64,000 nucleotides of DNA, taken from contig JAEWFG010000067.1 in NCBI GenBank assembly GCA_023388935.1, positions 1 to 64,000 of the forward strand. Direction: 5' to 3'. The notes below the pieces were generated by a model, which worked only from the letters and a program-made list of their open reading frames with translations, made no database searches and was not told the DNA's origin. This document shows positions 42,041 through 50,946 of this stretch, piece by piece. Made by a program: the position numbers and the translations under genes. This DNA is from Pseudomonadota bacterium. GTDB lineage: Bacteria; Pseudomonadota; Alphaproteobacteria; Rhizobiales; Xanthobacteraceae. The number at the start of each line of letters is the position of its first letter. Positions within the stretch are counted from its first letter, which is position 1.

Positions 42041-44248
42041 TCATGACGCCTTTGCCTGAGGACGAAAGGAGCTCTCGGGCGCATCCTTGCCGAGACCGAA
42101 CAGATCCGCGACGCGCACCAGGCGATCTCTGGTTTCGCCGGAGATTTCTCCGGTCGCCGACAGCACCTCACGGATGGCGGCAAAGACCTTACGGCGCGCG
42201 TCCATGTCCTGCGGCAGCATTCCCGGAATGGCCGCCAGGGCCGCCTCCTGGTCCAGCAGCAGCATGAAGAACTGCTCCCGCACCAGGATCTTGAACTCGG
42301 CGACGGTCAGACGCGATCCCGCATCGTCCTTCCGCAACCGCCGCAGTGCCTCGAGGCTCCTTTCGTCGACCATGCCGCGCGCCATGCCGACATAAAGCAG
42401 CGCCCGGAGTCCGCACTCGCGCAGGCCGCCATTTGAAATCTTCGCCTTCAATTCGGCGATGCGCGCATCGAGAGCCTTGCGATGCTCCGCCGACATCTCC
42501 GGATGGGGCGACGGATCGGCATTCGGGTCGATGCCGACGGCCGCCTGCAATACGGGCGAGCCGTAGAGCGCCAGGAACATCGATTCACTCATCGCTTCCT
42601 GCGTATCGCGCCACTTGTCGAGCGCGCTGACAATGCCCTCGGACATCGCTTCCTGGGCTTTCAGGAAAGGATTGCCTGTCGCGGCCGGCTTGCGGTGCTC
42701 GCGGATGGTTTCCGCCTCCTTGGCAACGCCCTTCATCAGCGGACCCTCGCCACCGAAGATCTCATAGCTGAGACGCAGCGGATGGAGCTTGCGCATCCAG
42801 CTCGCCATCTGCGGCGTCGTCATGGCGCGCACCCAGGGCTGGACGAAAGTCCGGTAGTTGGCGAGATTGATCTCCGATACTTTCTTGGCGGTCGCAAAGC
42901 GCCGTTCGTCCTCGGGTGAATTCCCGCCAAGCGCGCGCAGATCGTCGAGGGTGCGCTGTTCGCAGCGCATGATCCATTTCCCGTGTGCCAGGTCGGGATT
43001 GGTGGTGTCCTCGGATTTCGCCAGGAAGGTCGCCTCGTAAAGTCCCGGCGGCAGCACGTCGATCAGGTCTATGTTGCTGGAGAACTCGGCGTGTTCCTTC
43101 TTGGCGACGCCGCCGGAGACGAAGATCCCGAGATGGCCAACGGTCTCGTGCACGGTGTAGACGATGGTCTGGCCGTAGTACCGGATCTCGTCGGTGCTCT
43201 TGTAGAGATCGAGGATCCAGTCGAGCGCCTGCTGCGGCGGCGTGATGTTGTCGCCCTTGGAGCAGAACACCACGATCGGCGAGCGAATCTTGCGGAGATC
43301 GACGACCTCGCCGTCCGAGGTCTTGATCCGTCCGGCCGCGAGGTTGTTACCGACGAACAACTCGTCGACGATGAACTGGATCTCCTCGGCGTTGAGATTG
43401 ACATGACCGCCCCACCAGCGCTCGAACTCGAGATAGCGATCGGCCTCGGTGTCCACCTTTGAATAGACGTTGTACTGCTTGGTCCAGAGCGTGTTCGACG
43501 GATTCATGTTCTCGAAATTCTGGACCAGCCAGGCTCCGTCGAACTTGCCCCCGCCCAGATCGCTGGTGAGCGCGGTGAGCCAACTTCCGCCCAGGAGGCC
43601 TCCGGAATAGCGCATCGGAAACTTGCCGCGGACGCCGGCCCAATATGACAGCGGCGCGCCGGCAATGATGACCGGGCCGAACAATTCGGGTTGCAGCGAC
43701 GCGAGGATCATCACGGCCCAGCCGGCCTGGCAGTTGCCGATCACGCAGGGCTTGCCGTCAGCCTCCGGATGCAGCGCGATCACTTTTGCGATAAAGGTGC
43801 CTTCGGCGCGGGCAATGTCCTCAATGGTCTGTCCCGGCATCGGCTCCGGTGTGAAGCCGATGAAATAGCAGGGGTGGCCGGCCTTCATCGCGACGCCGAT
43901 CTCGCTGTCGGCCTTGAACCCACCGATGCCCGGACCATGACCGGCCCTCGGATCGATGACGACAAAGGGACGCCGTGTGGCGTCGATCTCGACACCGGCT
44001 GGTGGCTTGACGCGCACCAGCCCATAGTTCACCGGCCGTTTCAGGGTGCGTCCATCCGCGATCAACTCGACCTCATAGTTGAGAACGTGCGGGACGGTTT
44101 CGGCGAGATGCTCGCGATATTGCTCGCCGCGGCGGCGCAGAACGTCCATGAACAGGACGCTGCGCTGGCCGCTATCGAGCAGATATTCAAATGCGGATGC
44201 AAAAATACCGGGCACCGCTTCGCCTGGATTTGCTGGCTTTTCCGTCAT
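42041..44248 (-). CDS. DUF3141 protein with PHA-synthase-like alpha/beta hydrolase domain
   Basis: A 735-residue protein. Residues about 60-420 form an alpha/beta hydrolase related to PhaC. The nucleophile elbow is GNCQAGWA, with Cys in the nucleophile position, and a later segment (IVVFCSKGDNITPPQQALDW) carries the likely catalytic Asp. HETVGHLGIFVSGG carries the His. The C-terminal 300 residues are helical and unassigned. It is first in the pta-ackA-fabI operon, 59 bases downstream of a FixK/FNR-type box. The function is unknown; a hydroxyacyl-CoA or PHA-linked reaction is inference from fold and context. Confidence 0.85.
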   Translation of the reverse strand: MTEKPANPGEAVPGIFASAFEYLLDSGQRSVLFMDVLRRRGEQYREHLAETVPHVLNYEVELIADGRTLKRPVNYGLVRVKPPAGVEIDATRRPFVVIDPRAGHGPGIGGFKADSEIGVAMKAGHPCYFIGFTPEPMPGQTIEDIARAEGTFIAKVIALHPEADGKPCVIGNCQAGWAVMILASLQPELFGPVIIAGAPLSYWAGVRGKFPMRYSGGLLGGSWLTALTSDLGGGKFDGAWLVQNFENMNPSNTLWTKQYNVYSKVDTEADRYLEFERWWGGHVNLNAEEIQFIVDELFVGNNLAAGRIKTSDGEVVDLRKIRSPIVVFCSKGDNITPPQQALDWILDLYKSTDEIRYYGQTIVYTVHETVGHLGIFVSGGVAKKEHAEFSSNIDLIDVLPPGLYEATFLAKSEDTTNPDLAHGKWIMRCEQRTLDDLRALGGNSPEDERRFATAKKVSEINLANYRTFVQPWVRAMTTPQMASWMRKLHPLRLSYEIFGGEGPLMKGVAKEAETIREHRKPAATGNPFLKAQEAMSEGIVSALDKWRDTQEAMSESMFLALYGSPVLQAAVGIDPNADPSPHPEMSAEHRKALDARIAELKAKISNGGLRECGLRALLYVGMARGMVDERSLEALRRLRKDDAGSRLTVAEFKILVREQFFMLLLDQEAALAAIPGMLPQDMDARRKVFAAIREVLSATGEISGETRDRLVRVADLFGLGKDAPESSFRPQAKAS

Positions 44249-44306
44249 GGAATTGTCATCCTTGAGCCTGCTAACTTGAACGATGATCGGCCGGGCAGAC
44301 GAACCA

Positions 44307-44320
44307 TTGATCTAAGTCAA
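44307..44320. promoter_or_regulatory. FixK/FNR-type box between DUF3141 and GNAT genes
   Basis: TTGATCTAAGTCAA matches TTGA-N6-TCAA. The centre lies 65 bases from the DUF3141 start and 60 bases from the GNAT start, both good distances for a class II activated promoter. It could therefore drive both divergent units. Confidence 0.65.
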
Positions 44321-44372
44321 GCATGCGGGGCGACGGCCGCCGATCTCATCCTGCAAGCCAGCGAGATGCGCG

Positions 44373-44891
44373 ATGACGCCAGCCACCTATTCCGCAAGGG
44401 AACAGCTCAGGGATGGACGACCGGTCCACATCCGCGCACTGAAGCCGGACGACGAAGCCGGCATGCTCGCCGCAATCGACCACACCAACACCGAGTCGCT
44501 GCGGCGTCGCTTCTTCGTCACAAAGCGCAATTTTTCAGCCAAAGAGAAGGCCTTCTTTCTCAACGTCGATTTCGTCAAGCATGTCGCGCTGGTCGCAGTC
44601 GTCGAGGATGAAGGCGGATCAACCATCGTCGGCGGCTGCCGTTATATCGTCACGGAACCGGGCGAGGCCGAGGTCGCCTTTGTCGTTATCGACGCGTATC
44701 AGGGACAAGGGATCGGCACGATGCTGACGTCGCATCTGGTGGGCCTGGCGCGCGCAGCCGGACTCAAGGAACTCGCGGCTGATGTGCTGCATGAGAACAC
44801 CGCCATGCGTAAGGTGCTCAGCAAATGCGGCTTTCAGACCGGCCGCAGCGCCGATCCGCAAGTCGTTCACCTGACGCTGGCGCTCACGTGA
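44373..44891 (+). CDS. GNAT-family N-acetyltransferase
   Basis: A 172-residue GNAT acetyltransferase. Acetyl-CoA binding is shown by VAFVVIDAYQGQGIGTMLTSHLVGLARAAGLKELAADVL (the QxxGxG loop is QGQGIGT). The N-terminus is EQLRDGRPVHIRALKPDDEA. It diverges from the DUF3141-pta-ackA-fabI operon and shares its FixK/FNR-type box. Proteins of this class near pta/ackA sometimes acetylate metabolic enzymes; the substrate here is unknown. Confidence 0.9.
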   Translation: MTPATYSAREQLRDGRPVHIRALKPDDEAGMLAAIDHTNTESLRRRFFVTKRNFSAKEKAFFLNVDFVKHVALVAVVEDEGGSTIVGGCRYIVTEPGEAEVAFVVIDAYQGQGIGTMLTSHLVGLARAAGLKELAADVLHENTAMRKVLSKCGFQTGRSADPQVVHLTLALT

Positions 44892-44932
44892 AACCGGTAC
44901 CTACCGTCTTTCCCAATCAATTCCGGAAGTTT

Positions 44933-45541
44933 CTATTTCTGCCTCGCTAGAAAGGTTCGCAATATTTCGGCGAGACGGTCCGGTGCAGTCTGCGGGGGCA
45001 TGAAGCCGAGATACTCTCCGTCACGGCCCATAAGATAAATGACGCCCGAATGATCGATCGTGTACTCGCCAGTCCGCTGGTCCTTCGCCTTTGTATAGAA
45101 GGCCTTGTAGGAATTGGCGACTTTTCGGATCTCGTCGGGCGGACCGGTCAAACCGATCAGACTGGGATGGAAGGCGGAGATGTATTCGGCCAGCACGCTG
45201 TTGTCGCGCTCGGGATCGATCGTGATGAAGATCGGCTGCACGTCGGCCGCCAAGGGACCAAGCTGATCAAGCGCCACTGTAATGGCCTGCAGATCCGCAG
45301 GGCAGACATCGGGGCAATACGTATAGCCGAAATATATGATCATGAGCTTGCCGCGAAATTCGCGGTCGCTGCGCAGCTTGCCTGTCTGATCAATCAGAGC
45401 GAACGGCCCGCCAATCGGGCCGCGGCCGTACATCAGATCATCCATCATCTGCGCAGCGGAGGGCTGCCCGGCCGCCGCAAGTGAACTCCAGGCGATCAGC
45501 CACCCCGTGAGTAGCAGCGCGGAACCCCGCAGAGTGGTCAT
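44933..45541 (-). CDS. SCO1/SenC-family copper chaperone or thiol protein
   Basis: A 202-residue thioredoxin-fold protein with a signal peptide (LLLTGWLIAWSSLAAAGQ). The copper-binding CxxxC is CPDVC (Cys76, Cys80) and the third ligand is the His in YTIDHSGVIY. SCO proteins mature the CuA centre of cytochrome oxidase or act as periplasmic redox proteins. It follows the metallo-hydrolase gene by 12 bases on the same strand, so the two are likely co-transcribed. No oxidase genes are nearby. Confidence 0.9.
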   Translation of the reverse strand: MTTLRGSALLLTGWLIAWSSLAAAGQPSAAQMMDDLMYGRGPIGGPFALIDQTGKLRSDREFRGKLMIIYFGYTYCPDVCPADLQAITVALDQLGPLAADVQPIFITIDPERDNSVLAEYISAFHPSLIGLTGPPDEIRKVANSYKAFYTKAKDQRTGEYTIDHSGVIYLMGRDGEYLGFMPPQTAPDRLAEILRTFLARQK

Positions 45542-45553
45542 GGGCGACCCGGA

Positions 45554-46663
45554 TCAGACACCGAAGGTTATGCGACTGCCCGTGGTCGTGGTGAGCACTT
45601 TGCCCGGCATCTGCCGCATCGCTTCCTCGGTGAAATTGAGCCCGCTGCAGTGCATAGGGATCAGCACATCCGGGCTCAGCTTGGCGATCTCGCCGACCAC
45701 GAGCTTCAAATAGTCGGCTGGCGCGGGCCCGAGATGAAAGCCGCCCATGATGGCGTGGACCTTCTCGACGCCCGAGACTTCCATGGCCTGTCGCACCGAA
45801 TTGACGATACCAACGTGACCACAGGACGAGATCACGATTAGCCCCTTGTCCTTCAGGTTGAAGCAAGTCGCGTGCTCATGGATATGCTCATCCGGCACGA
45901 TCTTGCCTTCCATTTCCGCGGGCAGATAGTGGCTGGCATTGCAGCCGGCACCATCCTTGAGCTTGAACTCCACGAGCGAGTTCGGCAGCACTTTCTCGAT
46001 GCTGTTACGCTTGATCTTTCCGGTCGTGAAGGCCTGGCCGCCGATCACCATCGGCTGCTCGCACAATACGACTTTCACATTCCGCTTGGCGAGATCGCGG
46101 CGATCGAGCATGCCGAAATCGCTCAATTCGCCCTGCGCGCCCATCCGAACGTAGCGCTGACAGAAATTGTCTTCGCCACCGGCATACATTGTGAGGTCGG
46201 CCGGCAAATTCTTGCGGTGCCTTTCCAGGAACCCAAGCAGGCCGCCCCAGTGGTCGAAATGGCCGTGGCTCATGATCAAGGCATCGATCCTGGAGGGATC
46301 GACGTTGAGCAATTCCATGTTGCCGTTGATCGTTTCCGGTGTCCAACCGAAATCGAGCAGGAAGGTGCGCTTTTCATCCCCGCGCTGTGGCTCCAGATAC
46401 AGCGAAAGCCCCCACTCGCTGTGCAGCGGACGCTTGCTGTCCGAGGAGCGCCCCGGCTCGGTCTTGACCCCGTTGACGGCCTGGGGTTTGAAAAAGATGT
46501 CGCTCGCGCTGTCGACGAGCACGCGGACGCTGAGCTTGTCTATCGTAGGCACCTCGATCGGCCCCGCCTTTGCCACCTCCATGCAGGAGAAGCTGCTTGC
46601 AGCGGCCGTGAGCGTCAGGCCAGCGGAGAATTTCAAAGCATCACGTCGGCTGAAATCGATCAT
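45554..46663 (-). CDS. Tat-exported metallo-beta-lactamase-fold hydrolase
   Basis: A 369-residue protein with a twin-arginine signal (MIDFSRRDALKFSAGLTLTA, cleavage near VAKA). The MBL metal motif is SHGHFDHWGG, followed by ISSCGHVGIVNSV and MGGFHLGPA with the later His ligands. The length and layout fit the MBL-fold group related to dihydropteroate-linked and 'beta-lactamase domain' proteins. ATG at 46663 with GGGAGG is the start; a TTG six bases earlier is in frame. It is followed by the SCO gene. The substrate is unknown. Confidence 0.88.
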   Translation of the reverse strand: MIDFSRRDALKFSAGLTLTAAASSFSCMEVAKAGPIEVPTIDKLSVRVLVDSASDIFFKPQAVNGVKTEPGRSSDSKRPLHSEWGLSLYLEPQRGDEKRTFLLDFGWTPETINGNMELLNVDPSRIDALIMSHGHFDHWGGLLGFLERHRKNLPADLTMYAGGEDNFCQRYVRMGAQGELSDFGMLDRRDLAKRNVKVVLCEQPMVIGGQAFTTGKIKRNSIEKVLPNSLVEFKLKDGAGCNASHYLPAEMEGKIVPDEHIHEHATCFNLKDKGLIVISSCGHVGIVNSVRQAMEVSGVEKVHAIMGGFHLGPAPADYLKLVVGEIAKLSPDVLIPMHCSGLNFTEEAMRQMPGKVLTTTTGSRITFGV

Positions 46664-46949
46664 GAGCAACCTCCCTTTGTCGGCAATTGGCGACTAAATT
46701 AAAAAATTATTTTCTGATTACAGGCCAGATCTAATTGCTTTGTCAACGCTCCGGCTCTTCGCGCAGACAGGCGCCTAGGGGTCACCCATCCAATATCGAA
46801 TGGATTTTGCCCGCGAGCATCCCAGTCTCTGCCCGAGGAACGGATGGAGCTCGATAAACTTATGGCGGTCGCAACCTGCCCCTTGATGTCGGCCGCCTTG
46901 TCTCTCGCCTCCGATTGCGTTGGGAGGAGATGCCGACTAGGAAGGTCGG
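46664..46949. other. Intergenic region upstream of the metallo-hydrolase gene
   Basis: This 286-base divergent region begins with an AT-rich stretch (46693-46715) that may hold the promoter of the metallo-hydrolase operon. No FixK/FNR box, repeat or RNA is recognised in it. Confidence 0.35.
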
Positions 46950-47528
46950 ATGAGCATCGAATCTCCTCCGCAGTGGCTCAACGAAGATCCGCCACCTCCC
47001 CTGCCCGCGCGACGACGCCGATGGCCGTTCGTCCTGCTGTTTATCTTCGTCCCTGCCCTCGCCGCGGGCGCTTACGTGTGGACGAATATCGATCAGCTCA
47101 GCCAGTATGCCGGGCATGCGGCGCCTGACGACAAGCCTGTATCCGGCGACCAGGCGGTGATGACCGACCTGCTGGCCGCGCAGCAGAAGGCGAGCGAGGA
47201 CCTCGCGGCGCTCGATCGCGCGGTCGCCGACCAGCAGGAGCAGCTCAAGACGATCGTGGATCAGCTCGCGGGCCTGACTTCGCAGATCGACGCGCTGAAG
47301 AACGCAGCCGCTCCGCCACCGGTGGTCCCGCCGCCACCACCGGTCGCCCTCGTGCAGCCTCCGGCGCCGTCGCTAACCGCTCCGCCACCGCTCGCCAGCG
47401 CACAGCCTCCTGCGCCCGCGCGAGCCGCCCCGAAGCCGAAGAAGCCGCCGCGGCCCGCGCCTCCGGCAGGCCCCATCTCGGTCGGTGGCGCGCCGTTGAA
47501 CACGACCCCGGTCGCCGGGGCTCAGTGA
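46950..47528 (+). CDS. Single-pass membrane protein with coiled coil and proline-rich tail
   Basis: A 192-residue protein. A Pro/Arg-rich start (PPPPLPARRRRW) precedes one transmembrane helix (PFVLLFIFVPALAAGAYVW, residues 26-44). A heptad-like region (MTDLLAAQQKASEDLAALDR and DQQEQLKTIVDQLAGLTSQI) follows, then a long Pro/Ala/Lys tail with repeated PPAP and PPPP. The layout is that of an inner-membrane protein reaching into the periplasm. GGAAGG precedes the ATG. No function is recognised, and the low-complexity tail prevents assignment. Confidence 0.8.
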   Translation: MSIESPPQWLNEDPPPPLPARRRRWPFVLLFIFVPALAAGAYVWTNIDQLSQYAGHAAPDDKPVSGDQAVMTDLLAAQQKASEDLAALDRAVADQQEQLKTIVDQLAGLTSQIDALKNAAAPPPVVPPPPPVALVQPPAPSLTAPPPLASAQPPAPARAAPKPKKPPRPAPPAGPISVGGAPLNTTPVAGAQ

Positions 47529-47556
47529 AGCCGGAAGTTTGCTGGAACGGGCCCTC

Positions 47557-48438
47557 TCAGGGCTCCTTCCACCAGGGATATTGACTGGGCATATCGGTCG
47601 AGACCTTGCCCGGGAATGAAGGCGAGCGCTTTTCCAGGAAGGAAGCAACGCCCTCGCGGACATCTGCGTGACTGCCGCGCTCGCGTGAGATGGGGCCGTC
47701 AATCCCCAGCAGTTCGAACGGATCCGGCGCGCCGGCGAAGCGCCACAGCATCTGCCGGGTGAGCGCGACCGACACGGCCGAGGTCTCGGAGGTCAGTTCC
47801 TGCGCGATCTCCTTGGCGCGGGACAGGAGATCCGCGGGCTCCGCCGTCTCACTGACGAGGCCACCGCTCAATGCCTCCTCGGCGCCGAAAGTCCGACCTG
47901 AGATCGCCCAGCGCAAGGCCTGCGGCAAGCCAACCAGCTTGGGGAGAAACCACGCACTCCCGGCCTCCGGAACGAGGCCGCGCCGCGCGAAGATGAAGCC
48001 GATCTTCGCGCCTTTGGCCGCGATGCGCACGTCCATCGGCAGCGTCAAGGTAATGCCGATGCCGACTGCCGGGCCGTTGATCGCGGCAATCGACGGCTTT
48101 CGGCAGCGGAAGATCGCATCGACAAAGCCGCTGCCCGAGCGCGGTCCACCGCTGGCGAGGCGATTGCCGAAGACACCAGCACCATGCGCGCCGGACGTAT
48201 CGAAGCTCGACGCGCCGCCAGAGACGTCGGCGCCGGCGCAGAAGGCGCGGCCCGCTCCCGTGACGATGATCGCGCGGATATCGTCATCAGCGTCGGCCTT
48301 GCAGAAGGCATCCTCGATCTCCGAGCCCATCGCGCCGGTATAGGCGTTGAGCTTGTCCGGGCGATTGAGCGTGATGACCAGGATCGAACGGTCGATCTCG
48401 CAGGTGATGAAGCTGTAGGCGCTATATTGCTGATCCAC
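47557..48438 (-). CDS. Enoyl-CoA hydratase/isomerase family protein
   Basis: A 293-residue crotonase. The oxyanion-hole segments are GRAFCAGADVSGG and AAINGPAVGIGITLTLPMDVRIAA. The region where most hydratases have the first catalytic Glu reads AKIGFIFARRGLVPEAGSAW, so only the Glu in VPEAG is present; the exact reaction (hydration, isomerisation or other) is uncertain. It is last in the reverse operon after the acyl-CoA ligase and a hairpin. The C-terminal PSQYPWWKEP is typical of this subfamily. Confidence 0.9.
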   Translation of the reverse strand: MDQQYSAYSFITCEIDRSILVITLNRPDKLNAYTGAMGSEIEDAFCKADADDDIRAIIVTGAGRAFCAGADVSGGASSFDTSGAHGAGVFGNRLASGGPRSGSGFVDAIFRCRKPSIAAINGPAVGIGITLTLPMDVRIAAKGAKIGFIFARRGLVPEAGSAWFLPKLVGLPQALRWAISGRTFGAEEALSGGLVSETAEPADLLSRAKEIAQELTSETSAVSVALTRQMLWRFAGAPDPFELLGIDGPISRERGSHADVREGVASFLEKRSPSFPGKVSTDMPSQYPWWKEP

Positions 48439-48460
48439 GAAACTCTCCTTCCGTTATCCC

Positions 48461-48480
48461 GGCCTCGCCAGGGCGAGGCC
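48461..48480. terminator. Hairpin between the ligase and hydratase genes
   Basis: A perfect 8-bp stem, GGCCTCGC (48461-48468) and GCGAGGCC (48473-48480), with loop CAGG. No U-tract follows. It may attenuate transcription between the two genes. Confidence 0.35.
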
Positions 48481-48492
48481 GCTGCACAGCGC

Positions 48493-50040
48493 TCAGATCG
48501 AACGGCCCGTTCCCTGCCAGAACGGCTCCTTCAGCTTCCGCTTGAAAATCTTGCCCGTGTCCTCGCGCGGCAGCGTGGTCGAGAACTCGATCCGCCGCGG
48601 AATCTTGTAGCCGGCGAGCCGCGACTTCAGGTCCGAACGAACCGCTTCCTCGTCGAGCACCGCGCCGTTGCTCGGCTGAATGAAGGCGCAGACCTTCTCT
48701 CCGAATTCGTCGTCAGGAATCCCGAACACCGCGCAGTCGGCGACGCCCGGAACCTTCATCAGCTCCGACTCGATCTCGGCGGGATAGATGTTGGTGCCGC
48801 CGAAGATGATCATGTCGCTGGCGCGGCCCGAGAGGTACAAGAATCCGTCCGCATCGAAGAAGCCGACGTCGCCGGTGGCGACGAGATGACCGCGCGCAGA
48901 TTTCTGCCGCTTGCCGGGATCGCCGTGATAGGTGAATTCCGGATAGAGATCGCGCCCGCAGACGATTTCGCCGGATTGCCCGAGCGGCAACTCCCTGCCC
49001 TCCTCATCCATGACGACGACGGCGCAGCCGGGCAGCCGACGTCCGACGGTGCCGGGATGGGCGAGCCATTCGTCCGACGTGCAATAGGTCACCGCGCCCA
49101 CTTCGGTCGAACCGTAGTGCTCGGTGATAACAGGTCCCCACCAGTCGATCATGCCGCGCTTGACGTGTGGAGGACAGGGCGCGCCGACATGCATGGCGAA
49201 AGTCAGGCTGGACAGATCGTAGCGCGACCGGGTCTCGGCCGGCAGTGCCAGCATCCGCACGAACATGGTCGGCACGACCAGCGCATGAGTGACGCGATGC
49301 TGCGCGATCGTCGCAAGAATCCGCTCCGGATCGAAGCGGGGCTCGACGATGATGTTGGCGCCCATGTTGTAGAACGAGAACATCCAGCCGTTCGGGCTGG
49401 AGTGATAGGCTGGTCCTGGAATGAGCAGCACGACATCGCTCAAGCGATCGGCCCAATCGGTCAGGCCGCCGACCATGCGCATCATCTGCTGGCTGGCCAG
49501 CGCCTGCTCCGGTGTCGGCGGCTGCCGGCGCACGCCCTTGGGATGTCCCGTCGTGCCCGACGTGTAGATCATCGAGCCCGGTGAGGTCGGGAACGGCGGT
49601 GTCGCAGGCTCGAAGCCCGCAAGCCAGCTTTCCCAGTCGTTCATTCCGGCCGGCACCTTTGCCGCGTCGTCGGACACGCGATACGGGCCACGCAGGCTTG
49701 GCGGCGTTTCGGCGACGATCACCGCGACCGAGGCGGGAACGGCGTGACCGATGGCGCGCCAGAGATCGGCATGAATGACCAGCACCTTGGCGCCGGAATT
49801 CTCGATGACATAGCGGGCCTCCTCCGGCGTGTTGTGCCAGTTGACCGGCACGACATAGGCGCCGCATAGGCCCGCTGCCAGCGAAGCCTCCATGAAGGCG
49901 AAATCATTGCGCATGTAGACCGCCACGACGTCGCCGGGGCCGACACCGAGGCTGGCATATCCCCGCGCCGCGCGCTGGGCGCGCGCATCCATCTCCGCCT
50001 TGGTCTTGACGCGATCGCCGATCCTGACCCACGAACTCAT
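48493..50040 (-). CDS. Acyl-CoA synthetase (AMP-binding, ligase)
   Basis: A 515-residue ANL-superfamily ligase that activates a carboxylic acid to its CoA thioester through an acyl-adenylate. The P-loop is YTSGTTGHPKGV. The A5 region reads EHYGSTEVGAVTY and the hinge area VATGDVGFFDADGFLYLSGR. The catalytic Lys is in GKIFKRKLKEP. ATG at 50040 follows GGGAGGTACGC; the longer frame to 50628 is not coding. It sits between two crotonases and downstream of a Liv-type binding protein, which suggests the first step in the breakdown of an imported acid. Confidence 0.93.
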   Translation of the reverse strand: MSSWVRIGDRVKTKAEMDARAQRAARGYASLGVGPGDVVAVYMRNDFAFMEASLAAGLCGAYVVPVNWHNTPEEARYVIENSGAKVLVIHADLWRAIGHAVPASVAVIVAETPPSLRGPYRVSDDAAKVPAGMNDWESWLAGFEPATPPFPTSPGSMIYTSGTTGHPKGVRRQPPTPEQALASQQMMRMVGGLTDWADRLSDVVLLIPGPAYHSSPNGWMFSFYNMGANIIVEPRFDPERILATIAQHRVTHALVVPTMFVRMLALPAETRSRYDLSSLTFAMHVGAPCPPHVKRGMIDWWGPVITEHYGSTEVGAVTYCTSDEWLAHPGTVGRRLPGCAVVVMDEEGRELPLGQSGEIVCGRDLYPEFTYHGDPGKRQKSARGHLVATGDVGFFDADGFLYLSGRASDMIIFGGTNIYPAEIESELMKVPGVADCAVFGIPDDEFGEKVCAFIQPSNGAVLDEEAVRSDLKSRLAGYKIPRRIEFSTTLPREDTGKIFKRKLKEPFWQGTGRSI

Positions 50041-50129
50041 CGCGTACCTCCCGGCCTGTTGCGCTCCCCGCTTGTCGCGGCTTTGCAGCGTTGGCGAGGA
50101 CGGTGGCCCGTCCCCGCATTTCTTTGATT

Positions 50130-50939
50130 TCAGCGCCCCGTGAACACGGGCTCGCGCTTCTCCAGGAAGCTGCGTACACCTTCGCGATGGTCGTCGGTGT
50201 CGAACAGCTTGTAGATCACCTCGATGGCCCAGCTTCCGGTCTCGCGGGCGTCGCCATGGGTGGCGCGGCGCAGGCCTTCCTTCATGAAGCGGAGCGCCAG
50301 TGGCGAATTGCGCGCGATGCGCGCCGCGAGGTTCATCGCCTTCGGCATCAGATCGGCATGTGCGGTCACCTCGCCGACCAGGCCGATGCGGGCGGTCTCC
50401 TGCGCATCGATGACGTCGCCGGTATAAAGCAACTCCGCCGCCTTGGCCGGTCCGACGATGGCCGGCAGACGCAAGAGGCCGCCGACGTCGCAGATCAGCC
50501 CACGGCGGATGAAGAGCTCGGCAAAGTTGGCCTTCTCGGACGCCAGGCGGATGTCGGCGTAGAGCGCGAGCTCCATGCCCCAGCCTACCGCCGAGCCGTT
50601 CACGGCGGCGATGACGGGCACCTGGCATTCGAGCGCGGACATCGCGGCCGGCGTCGGCGGACGGCGCACCACCGGCGTCGTTGCCCGCTTCTCACCGGTC
50701 ATCATCTCCTTGACGTCCTCGCCAGCGCAGAACGCCGGATCGGCGCCGGTGACGACGACGCAGCGGACGTCGGTGTCGACGGATGCGGCGCTGAAGGCGG
50801 ATTCGACCTCGTCGTAAGCGCGCCGGTTGAGCGCGTTGCGCCGCTCAGGCCGGTTGAGCGTGATCAGAGCGACGTGGTCGGTCACCTCGTATGTCAGGCA
50901 CTGGAAGTCGGTCGGCGAGATCTTTGGCTGCACGGTCAT
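50130..50939 (-). CDS. Enoyl-CoA hydratase
   Basis: A 269-residue crotonase. FCAGEDVKEMM and AAVNGSAVGWGMELALYADIRLAS form the oxyanion hole. The segment ANFAELFIRRGLICDVGGLLRLP places Glu at the first catalytic position, while the second position is Asp (CDVGG). ATG at 50939 lies just after the stop of the binding-protein gene (50947); the frame reads through upstream but is not coding. It is the second gene of the reverse operon. Confidence 0.92.
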   Translation of the reverse strand: MTVQPKISPTDFQCLTYEVTDHVALITLNRPERRNALNRRAYDEVESAFSAASVDTDVRCVVVTGADPAFCAGEDVKEMMTGEKRATTPVVRRPPTPAAMSALECQVPVIAAVNGSAVGWGMELALYADIRLASEKANFAELFIRRGLICDVGGLLRLPAIVGPAKAAELLYTGDVIDAQETARIGLVGEVTAHADLMPKAMNLAARIARNSPLALRFMKEGLRRATHGDARETGSWAIEVIYKLFDTDDHREGVRSFLEKREPVFTGR

Positions 50940-50946
50940 CTCCCCA

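Noticed and set aside
50041..50628. Upstream extension of the acyl-CoA ligase frame
   Set aside because: It overlaps the hydratase gene in another frame; ATG at 50040 has a strong ribosome binding site and starts the known ligase fold.
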